Virus record (IMG/VR): IMGVR_UViG_3300049595_001872
Location: 1-38,166 of that record
Origin: a virus
Strand: one strand, 5' to 3'
Length of the DNA stretch: 38,166 nt
In this document: positions 32,949 through 37,576 of the stretch, in pieces
Numbering within the stretch: position 1 is the stretch's first letter
Layout of the letters: each line of letters opens with the position of its first letter
The notes under the pieces: generated by a model
What the model saw: the letters and a program-made list of their open reading frames with translations, nothing else
Database searches by the model: none
Told to the model about the DNA's origin: nothing
Position numbers and translations under genes: made by a program

Positions 32949-33506
32949 GTGGACGATGATACCTTATCTGATCCTAGAGTTATTCATGCTTTCTGGCATC
33001 ACGGCCCTGTTTGCAAGGCTTTGGTATCAAGAGAGGGAATCATTCGCATGGTCAATAATGCATGGTTCAGGATGCTTGGCTACTCCAACAACGAACTTGT
33101 TGGCAAACACTTCAAACACTTCACCCATCCAGCCGACATTGATGTCGATGTTTCAGAGGTCAAACGACTCCTTGCCGACCCAGGGGCGGAAGGTTATTCG
33201 TTGGCGAAACGATACATCGCCAAGTCAGGCTCCATTGTGTGGGTGGAGTTACACGTCACTGCAATTAGAGACGAGCAGGGGCGTGTCGATTTCTTCACTG
33301 TCCTCATCCTCGTTTGCCCTGACAAAAAGGCTGAAGCTGTGGTCGCTGGCACTGGTTTGTTCAGCACTTATATCCCTCGTTTCTGTGACCTCATCCTTGC
33401 TCGTCCCAGAGAATTTTTGGTTGCTACCGTGTTGGGGCTTTTTGCTATTGGTCGCATTCCCGTGGCAACAGTCGTTGACCTTGTAAAGAACTATCTTGCG
33501 CCATGA
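32949..33506 (+). CDS. PAS-domain membrane protein at the head of the lysis region
   Basis: A 185-residue product from GTG 32949. Residues about 18-122 follow the PAS fold: GPVCKALVSREGIIRMVN, then NAWFRMLGYSNNELVGK, the THPADIDVDV helix, AKRYIAKSGSIVWVEL and TAIRDEQGRVDFFTVLI, as in sensor kinases. It lacks any kinase, GGDEF or EAL output. A hydrophobic helix follows (residues 156-178, FLVATVLGLFAIGRIPVATVVDL), so it should sit in the membrane with the PAS domain at one face. No SD and no other in-frame start after the upstream stop (32934-32936). ATGA overlap to a holin-like gene. PAS domains usually sense ligands, redox or light; a link to lysis timing is inference. Confidence 0.72.
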   Translation: MDDDTLSDPRVIHAFWHHGPVCKALVSREGIIRMVNNAWFRMLGYSNNELVGKHFKHFTHPADIDVDVSEVKRLLADPGAEGYSLAKRYIAKSGSIVWVELHVTAIRDEQGRVDFFTVLILVCPDKKAEAVVAGTGLFSTYIPRFCDLILARPREFLVATVLGLFAIGRIPVATVVDLVKNYLAP

Positions 33507-33760
33507 GTTTCCCAACACCACCCCACCTTGAACGTCTCAATCGCAGAAAACCCAACCCAATTAAGCCTATGAATGTCGTACTTTCAAAACTCTCTGAACC
33601 CTCCACCGTGCGCGGCCTCCTCGCTCTCGCTGCTGCTTTTGGCGTCACGATCCAGCCGGAATACCATGAGCACATTATCGCGGCTTTCCTCGCTTTGGTG
33701 GGCATCATTAACGTGTGGCGCAAGGAGCCTAAAATCCCAAAGGCGGAGGTGGTGGAATGA
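33503..33760 (+). CDS. Holin-like small membrane protein, 85 aa
   Basis: Starts in the ATGA overlap with the PAS gene; an alternative ATG at 33569 would give a 63-residue protein. It has two short hydrophobic segments (TVRGLLALAAAFGVTI and HIIAAFLALVGIINVW) separated by a polar QPEYHEH turn, and a charged tail, a pattern common in phage holins that hold or open the inner membrane at lysis. It is followed by two more small genes and the endolysin. The function is inferred from topology and context. Confidence 0.65.
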   Translation: MSFPTPPHLERLNRRKPNPIKPMNVVLSKLSEPSTVRGLLALAAAFGVTIQPEYHEHIIAAFLALVGIINVWRKEPKIPKAEVVE

Positions 33761-33993
33761 AAGAGTTTCTCATCAAGCACATTCTGGCGTGGCTGGCTGG
33801 CATCACGGCAAAGCAATGGTCAACCGCTCTTCATTGGGTGGGCATGGCCGCAAGTGACGTGATGTTGCAAAGCGGGGCGAACCGCAAGGAGTCGGTGACG
33901 AAGATGCTGAAAAGCCTCTGGCCTGACCTTCAAGGCTGGGCCGTGAACCTGCTGATTGAAACCGCTGTGGCTTTCCAACGCAAAGCTCAATGA
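33757..33993 (+). CDS. Hypothetical lysis-region protein, 78 aa
   Basis: Starts in an ATGA overlap with the holin-like gene and ends in one with the next. MKEFLIKHILAWLAGITAKQW begins with an amphipathic or membrane-associated helix; the rest is helical (ESVTKMLKSLWPDLQGWAVNLLIETAVAFQRKAQ). It could be a holin partner or antiholin. No family was recognised. Confidence 0.62.
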   Translation: MKEFLIKHILAWLAGITAKQWSTALHWVGMAASDVMLQSGANRKESVTKMLKSLWPDLQGWAVNLLIETAVAFQRKAQ

Positions 33994-34103
33994 TGTTCAA
34001 AAAATGCTACCTGTGCCTTCTCTTTTCCGTCTCGCTTGTGGTGACGGTGGTGTTGGTTCGGTGCGTGCTGGACTCCGTGGCCCTTCTTCAAATGCCTCAC
34101 TAA
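33990..34103 (+). CDS. Single-span mini membrane protein, 37 aa
   Basis: A very small frame starting at ATG 33990 (the adjacent ATG at 33993 is also in frame) and overlapping the previous stop. Most of it is one hydrophobic helix (LCLLFSVSLVVTVVLVRCVL) after a basic start (MMFKKC). The stop TAA (34101-34103) abuts the endolysin ATG at 34104. It could be a pinholin-type or spanin-type component. The tight packing supports translation. Confidence 0.55.
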   Translation: MMFKKCYLCLLFSVSLVVTVVLVRCVLDSVALLQMPH

Positions 34104-34679
34104 ATGAACACCTTTGAAATTCAGAAGATGCAGCGAAGGATTGGCGTTGACCCTGATGGGTTCTGGGGGCCGAAGTCACAAGCGATGTGTCGCGCCTACC
34201 TGCGCGGCCTGATGCCAGCAAGGAACCCGTGGCCCCGCTCGGATCGTGAAAGCGTTGAAGCGTTTTTCGGAAAGCCGGGGGACGAGAACAACCTTGTACC
34301 GTTCGACTTCCCATTTCCAACCTACTACGGCGGCAAGCGTGTTTTCAAAGGCCGATGCCATCACAAGGTCAAAGACTCACTTTTGCGGGTGCTGATTGAC
34401 ATTGGTTCCCGATACGGCGCGGATCGTGGCATTATGGAGGAAGCGGAGGACTACGGCGGCATTTACAACTATCGCCCAAAACGCGGCGGCTCGTCTCTCT
34501 CGCTTCACTCATGGGGCATTGCCATTGATCTTGACGCAGACGACAACACGTTTCGAGACTCCTGGCCCATGCGGTCTGATATGCCGCTGGAGATTATGGA
34601 GTGTTTCGCCCGAGAGGGTTGGCTTTCGGCTGGCGCTTTTTGGGGATTCGATTCGATGCATTTCCAATCGACTCAGTGA
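34104..34679 (+). CDS. Endolysin: M15-family D,D- or L,D-peptidase with N-terminal wall-binding segment
   Basis: A 191-residue protein. The start IQKMQRRIGVDPDGFWGPKSQ is a peptidoglycan-binding-type repeat. The catalytic part has SLHSWGIAIDLD, giving H135 and D142 of the SxHxxGxAxD zinc motif, and FWGFDSMHFQ with H186, the M15 (VanY/endolysin) set. The enzyme cleaves peptide cross-links in peptidoglycan and should release progeny after the holin step. It has no signal peptide, so it needs holins. It follows directly after small membrane proteins. Its end overlaps the convergent minus-strand gene by 86 nt. Confidence 0.88.
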   Translation: MNTFEIQKMQRRIGVDPDGFWGPKSQAMCRAYLRGLMPARNPWPRSDRESVEAFFGKPGDENNLVPFDFPFPTYYGGKRVFKGRCHHKVKDSLLRVLIDIGSRYGADRGIMEEAEDYGGIYNYRPKRGGSSLSLHSWGIAIDLDADDNTFRDSWPMRSDMPLEIMECFAREGWLSAGAFWGFDSMHFQSTQ

Positions 34680-34995
34680 CTTTGCCGCCAGTGTCCCGCT
34701 TCCGCGAGGCGCGGGGAGGTTTCGTTGTTGTTCCTTCTGTGCCACTGGCGGCACCTTCTTTGCCAAGGGCGCGGGCTTCCCTGCCTGAAATGCCGTAGCG
34801 TTCATAGAACTCTTGAACGTACTGGAGGTTCTTCTTCGCGTTCTTCTTCTGCCACTCGGCTTTTTTGGCCTGCTTCTTCTCTTTGTAGGCTTTGCCCTTG
34901 GCTCCTGTGGTCCTGCGCTTCCAGCGTTCGCGCTCCTTGGCCCGCTTCGCTTCGAGTTTGGCCTCTTCCTCTTTCTGGGCCTTCGTCTTTCTCAT
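34594..34995 (-). CDS. Lysine-rich protein downstream of integrase, 133 aa
   Basis: The ATG at 34995 overlaps the integrase stop by 4 nt (ATGA on the minus strand), a coupling sign. The first half is one highly charged helix (MRKTKAQKEEEAKLEAKRAK, ending with KKAEWQKKNAKKN). The second half is basic and low-complexity. The region FYERYGISGREARALG could be a small folded element. Its 3' 86 nt overlap the endolysin gene in the opposite strand. It might be a nucleic-acid-binding partner of the integrase. No family was recognised. Confidence 0.55.
   Translation of the reverse strand: MRKTKAQKEEEAKLEAKRAKERERWKRRTTGAKGKAYKEKKQAKKAEWQKKNAKKNLQYVQEFYERYGISGREARALGKEGAASGTEGTTTKPPRASRKRDTGGKVTESIGNASNRIPKKRQPKANPLGRNTP
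34684..34752. repeat. 10-bp inverted repeat where convergent genes meet
   Basis: GCCGCCAGTG (34684-34693) and CACTGGCGGC (34743-34752) are perfect complements with a 49-nt spacer; an outer T-A pair extends it. It lies just after the endolysin stop. It could help stop the two converging transcripts, but neither side has a T-tract, so it is not called a terminator. A chance match is possible. Confidence 0.3.
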
Positions 34996-36101
34996 GGCGG
35001 GGTGAGGTAGTGGTTGATGGTGGTGGCGGTGGTCGTATGCCCAAGGGCTGCGCTTGCCTCACGAACGCCAGCGAGACGGGCCGCAACAGCATCCTGAGTG
35101 AGTCGGGCCACCTCGTCGGCGTAAAGCCCTCTGAGGCGATGCAGCGGCTTCTTGGCGGTGGGGCAGAATGGCCGGACGAGGCGGGGCAAGTCCCGTTCAA
35201 ACCACTCTGACCGCTTCGCGGTGGTCGGCTGGACGATGGGGGAACCTTCGGGCAAAGCGCGGATGGCTTCGGTCAATTCGGGGCGGAGGATAAGGGCGCG
35301 GTAGGGCTTGCCCGTTTTGGTCAAGAATCCCTCCTCTGGTCGGTCCCTCAGTTCGATGGAGTCACCCGCCAACCAACCGGGGCGGGCGGCTGAAATCTCG
35401 GCAGACCGCAACCCAGCGAATCGAGCAAGGCCCGCGGCGAACCATTCGGGCGAACCCGCGGGTAGTGACTCCCACCAACGCAACAAGGCATCATCATCTG
35501 ACGGCGCGGGCGGAAGGTGCATGACAGGCAACCACTGAATGACAATCGCATCGCCGGGAATGGTGATGTCGTGCTCTGCGTAGGCGGGGCGTAGGCGCGG
35601 GATGAAGATCGAGGCGGCAGAACGAACAGCGGCGTTGATCGCGGCATTGCCTGGGCGACGGGTGGCAAGGTCAAGAACGCCCCCCAGCTTTGCGGCCATG
35701 AAGTCCCGCCATAGCTTCGGGTTGAGATCCACAAGCCGGACCTGCGACAACTCCCGCCCCCATGCAAGCCGGACGATGGAGCGGAGACGCTGCACGTTAT
35801 CCGTAGCCGCTCGCTCCCCGCAACGCTTGGGCATGTCGAGGTAGATGCGGGCGACATCCTCCAAAGTCTCGCCACCCTTGCGCGGGATGAGTTTAGAGCG
35901 GCCTTCCAAGTGGTCGCGGGCGATGCGCTTCGCTGCGTTGAGGTCGGAAGTTCCCAGCCCGAAATCAATCGCGTAGTGACGGCTGCGGCTGCGGAGCCGC
36001 CAAGTTCCTGATGCTTCCTTCACCAGTGGAATCTTTCGCCCCGCAAAAAGGACGAACTCTTTTCGGGCAATCGGGGGCGTTTTTCGGGCAGCGGTTCCCA
36101 T
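34992..36101 (-). CDS. int: Tyrosine integrase
   Basis: A 369-residue site-specific recombinase. Catalytic residues are visible in the right order: R232 in FAGLRSAEISA, a Lys in the FLTKTGKPYR hairpin (262 or 265), HRLR with H321 and R324, and LGHTTTATTINHY with H355 and the nucleophile Y365. The N-terminal 75 residues are basic, with IDFGLGTSDLNAAKRIARDHL like arm-binding or core-binding domains. It joins phage attP to bacterial attB through the tRNA 3' half 60 bases upstream of its start (36161-36216). SD-like GAGG precedes the ATG on the minus strand. It shows that the phage is temperate. Confidence 0.92.
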   Translation of the reverse strand: MGTAARKTPPIARKEFVLFAGRKIPLVKEASGTWRLRSRSRHYAIDFGLGTSDLNAAKRIARDHLEGRSKLIPRKGGETLEDVARIYLDMPKRCGERAATDNVQRLRSIVRLAWGRELSQVRLVDLNPKLWRDFMAAKLGGVLDLATRRPGNAAINAAVRSAASIFIPRLRPAYAEHDITIPGDAIVIQWLPVMHLPPAPSDDDALLRWWESLPAGSPEWFAAGLARFAGLRSAEISAARPGWLAGDSIELRDRPEEGFLTKTGKPYRALILRPELTEAIRALPEGSPIVQPTTAKRSEWFERDLPRLVRPFCPTAKKPLHRLRGLYADEVARLTQDAVAARLAGVREASAALGHTTTATTINHYLTPP

Positions 36102-36160
36102 GCCTCAACTACTCCCTCACTTTGCTCCCATTTGCAACTCGCTTTGTTTTCCTTTTGTTT

Positions 36161-36216
36161 TGGTGCCGATGACGAGACTCGAACTCGTAACTCCATTGCT
36201 GGAGGGCAGATTTTAA
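36161..36216 (-). other. attP: attP: 3' half of a tRNA-Leu(UAA) gene
   Basis: The minus strand reads TTAAAATCTGCC from the anticodon loop, a variable arm CTCCA-GCAA-TGGAG, a T-arm ACGAG-TTCGAGT-CTCGT, and the acceptor CATCGGC-A-CCA at 36161-36163. There is no 5' half. The long variable arm and the TTAAAA anticodon-loop remnant point to tRNA-Leu(UAA). A tRNA 3' half next to an integrase is the usual attP core: recombination restores the host tRNA. The predicted intact tRNA starts GCCGATG. Confidence 0.85.
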
Positions 36217-36237
36217 GGGAGGCGGGAGGGCTTGATT

Positions 36238-36429
36238 TTATTGGTCTGGCGAGGGTTTCGGGCGGGGTTCGGGCGATGAGAAGAGGAAAGGAAAGAGAGC
36301 GACGGTTGGGAGGGCGATGAGAACAAGGAAGGCGAAGTAGTCGAGCAAGGTCGAGGGTGGCGATTCTTCGGCGCGTTTGCACACAAGAACGAACTGGACG
36401 AGGGCGAGAATGAATGTTGCCGCTTTCAT
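36238..36429 (-). CDS. Small two-span membrane protein, 63 aa
   Basis: The ATG at 36429 is preceded on the minus strand by AAGGGAAG, a fair SD; the in-frame upstream ATG at 36447 lacks one. The product begins MKAATFILALVQFVLVCKRA (first span) and has a second hydrophobic span (LDYFAFLVLIALPTVALFPFLF), then a Pro-rich tail ending in KPSPDQ. It lies next to attP and is read away from the control region, as lysogenic conversion genes are. A superinfection-exclusion role is possible; no family was recognised. Confidence 0.6.
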   Translation of the reverse strand: MKAATFILALVQFVLVCKRAEESPPSTLLDYFAFLVLIALPTVALFPFLFSSPEPRPKPSPDQ

Positions 36430-36521
36430 TCTTCCCTTATAACACAAGGGATTGAAAACAAAATTAGCAAAATGATGTTTTTTTGTTGCGATTGTAAGTA
36501 ACCCACGTTAAACCTTTCCCC
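36430..36521. promoter_or_regulatory. AT-rich divergent control region
   Basis: These 92 bases separate the minus-strand membrane/integrase side from the plus-strand regulator genes. They are clearly AT-rich in a GC-rich genome (for example ATTGAAAACAAAATTAGC, then a T7 run). They contain TGTAAGTAACC at 36493-36503. Promoters in both directions are expected here, but I do not see a strong sigma-70 consensus pair. Confidence 0.5.
36493..36503 (+). promoter_or_regulatory. Putative operator TGTAAGTAACC, copy 1
   Basis: This 11-mer occurs here, 18 nt before the first RHH gene, and again at 36838-36848 before the excisionase-like gene. Two copies in the immunity region suggest binding by one of the RHH proteins or a shared promoter element. 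Confidence 0.45.
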
Positions 36522-36803
36522 ATGCCAAATGCCCACGCCGCCGACAAGGTAGTCCTCTCCGTGAGGATTCCGGTCCTTGTTCGCGCAAGGCTTGAGAAGA
36601 TGGCAAAACAAAAGGGCTGGGACTTATCCCGGCTTGTCACCTCGATCTTATCAGACTCCACCCATGAAATCTCGCTCACTCCAGCCGAATATCAAGAAAT
36701 CGCCGAAGCCGTCGCAAGGAAGCACATCAGTGCTGTCAATCCGAATCCCTCTGGACGTAGCAAAAAGGTTGGCAAAAGTGGCAAAGGAAGAGCGGCGGAG
36801 TAA
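36522..36803 (+). CDS. Ribbon-helix-helix DNA-binding regulator 1, 93 aa
   Basis: First plus-strand gene of the regulatory region. Residues 9-45 (KVVLSVRIPVLVRARLEKMAKQKGWDLSRLVTSIL) fit the ribbon-helix-helix fold: a beta strand with alternating residues for the DNA groove, helix A, a Gly turn and helix B. The tail (SAVNPNPSGRSKKVGKSGKGRAAE) is basic and Gly/Lys-rich. Such proteins act as dimeric repressors or activators. Its last 140 nt also encode the start of the second RHH protein in another frame. It is a candidate lysogeny regulator. Confidence 0.72.
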   Translation: MPNAHAADKVVLSVRIPVLVRARLEKMAKQKGWDLSRLVTSILSDSTHEISLTPAEYQEIAEAVARKHISAVNPNPSGRSKKVGKSGKGRAAE

Positions 36804-36846
36804 GGCCCAACAAGCTCTCTTTTTTTTGGACGCCGCGTGTAAGTAA
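36664..36846 (+). CDS. Ribbon-helix-helix regulator 2, overlapping regulator 1, 60 aa
   Basis: The ATG at 36664 starts a frame different from regulator 1 and overlaps it by 140 nt. The product (MKSRSLQPNIKKSPKPSQGS, then TSVLSIRIPLDVAKRLAKVAKEERRSKAQQALFFLDAACK) has a clear RHH core: strand SVLSIRIP, helix LDVAKRLAKVAKEE, helix SKAQQALFFLDAA. The RHH core lies partly beyond the end of regulator 1 (36804-36846). It could be made by its own start or through a frameshift that joins two RHH units. Confidence 0.6.
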   Translation: MKSRSLQPNIKKSPKPSQGSTSVLSIRIPLDVAKRLAKVAKEERRSKAQQALFFLDAACK

Positions 36847-36848
36847 CC
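36838..36848 (+). promoter_or_regulatory. Putative operator TGTAAGTAACC, copy 2
   Basis: Identical to 36493-36503. It includes the stop codon of regulator 2 and lies 35 nt before the ATG at 36884. Confidence 0.45.
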
Positions 36849-36883
36849 TATACGCCCCGAAACCCTAAGCCCTGAACAATTTT

Positions 36884-37144
36884 ATGGATAAAGCATTAAG
36901 CGAAGAGTTAAAGGAAATCTACGTCCCGCTGCACCTCGTCTGCAAGCTGGTGAACCGCACGGCCCAAACCCTTCGCAACGATCAGCGGGCGCGGCTGGTG
37001 ATTATTTCCAAACACACGGGCGTTCGCTCTCCTTCGGTGCGGGCTGACAGACTCAACACCTACATCCGCAAGAAGCACTTCGGGCGGGTCCAGCCGGTGA
37101 CGGTGGAGAGTTTGGAATCTTTGCTGGGAGGTGTGAAGCCATGA
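36884..37144 (+). CDS. Excisionase-like or MerR-type DNA-binding protein, 86 aa
   Basis: Residues 10-60 (YVPLHLVCKLVNRTAQTLRNDQRARLVIISKHTGVRSPSVRADRLNTYIRKKH) look like a winged HTH of the Xis/MerR kind: helix, 'R-T-xx-TLRN' recognition helix and a wing. The location in the regulatory operon after the RHH genes fits an excisionase or early activator. An ATGA overlap joins it to the next gene. The call is tentative. Confidence 0.5.
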   Translation: MDKALSEELKEIYVPLHLVCKLVNRTAQTLRNDQRARLVIISKHTGVRSPSVRADRLNTYIRKKHFGRVQPVTVESLESLLGGVKP

Positions 37145-37362
37145 GCATTCTCGAACTGTGTCAGAAGATGGGGGATTTGGCGGCGGAGAATCCACGCGGG
37201 ATGGATGCGGAGGTGGTGATTTGGCTGCGCTCCCGCAAGGAGATTCCGCTTCTGTCCATCTTGGAGTTGACTCATGTGGAGCCGGGGTTTCGGCAGAGTT
37301 GCGGCGGGCCGGTGGTGTGTCTGTGCGCGACATTGGGTGAAGAGGAGGTGGGCCATGATTGA
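37141..37362 (+). CDS. Hypothetical protein, 73 aa
   Basis: Starts in an ATGA overlap with the excisionase-like gene. The sequence MSILELCQKMGDLAAENPRGMDAEVVIWLRSRKEIPLLSILELTHVE looks like a small alpha/beta fold; the end has VVCLCATLGEEE. Three cysteines near the C-terminus could be structural. The family is not recognised. Confidence 0.62.
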   Translation: MSILELCQKMGDLAAENPRGMDAEVVIWLRSRKEIPLLSILELTHVEPGFRQSCGGPVVCLCATLGEEEVGHD

Positions 37363-37564
37363 GGCGCTTGATTTGCTGTGGCAGTTCGCTTGCCGTTCGT
37401 GGCAGCTTTGGGGCGCTCTCGCGTTCGTGATGGCTCCATTCGGGTTGGCGGTGGTGGCGGTGTGGGACTTTGCCGATTGGCACAAGAGAAAAGATTTCGG
37501 GTCCGGTGTTAAGGACTCAAAAGGACAGCCGGAGAGACGGCATTCAAACAAACCAAAAGCATAA
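37355..37564 (+). CDS. Small membrane protein, 69 aa
   Basis: The ATG at 37355 overlaps the previous stop by 8 nt and follows an SD (AGGAGG at about 37342). One hydrophobic helix (LWGALAFVMAPFGLAVVAVW) precedes a basic tail DFADWHKRKDFGSG, then VKDS from the 11-mer repeat (37508-37518), then GQPERRHSNKPKA encoded by the leader repeat. The C-terminal 20 residues therefore come from DNA that appears to be regulatory. The function is unknown. Confidence 0.6.
   Translation: MIEALDLLWQFACRSWQLWGALAFVMAPFGLAVVAVWDFADWHKRKDFGSGVKDSKGQPERRHSNKPKA
37508..37518 (+). repeat. Dispersed 11-mer GTTAAGGACTC
   Basis: Exact copy at the 3' end of the small membrane protein gene, frame Val-Lys-Asp-Ser, 5 nt before the 18-bp hairpin leader repeat and 69 nt before the ssDNA-binding gene. 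Confidence 0.85.
37524..37541 (+). promoter_or_regulatory. 18-bp leader repeat with small hairpin, copy upstream of the ssDNA-binding gene
   Basis: Identical to 318-335. The core AGCCG-GAGAGA-CGGC can form a short stem. The start codon at 37577 lies 35 nt after its end, and the bases between are A-rich. Confidence 0.45.
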
Positions 37565-37576
37565 GCATTCAATACT

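Noticed and set aside
36161-36216. A functional tRNA gene
   Set aside because: Only the 3' half is present; the DNA upstream on the minus strand does not form a D-arm or 5' acceptor.
36132-36320. Plus-strand 62-codon frame over the attP region
   Set aside because: It is antisense to the tRNA half and the small membrane gene, and its product has low complexity at the end.
36818-36830. T8 run near the end of RHH regulator 2 as a terminator
   Set aside because: It encodes Phe-Phe in the RHH helix and no stem precedes it.
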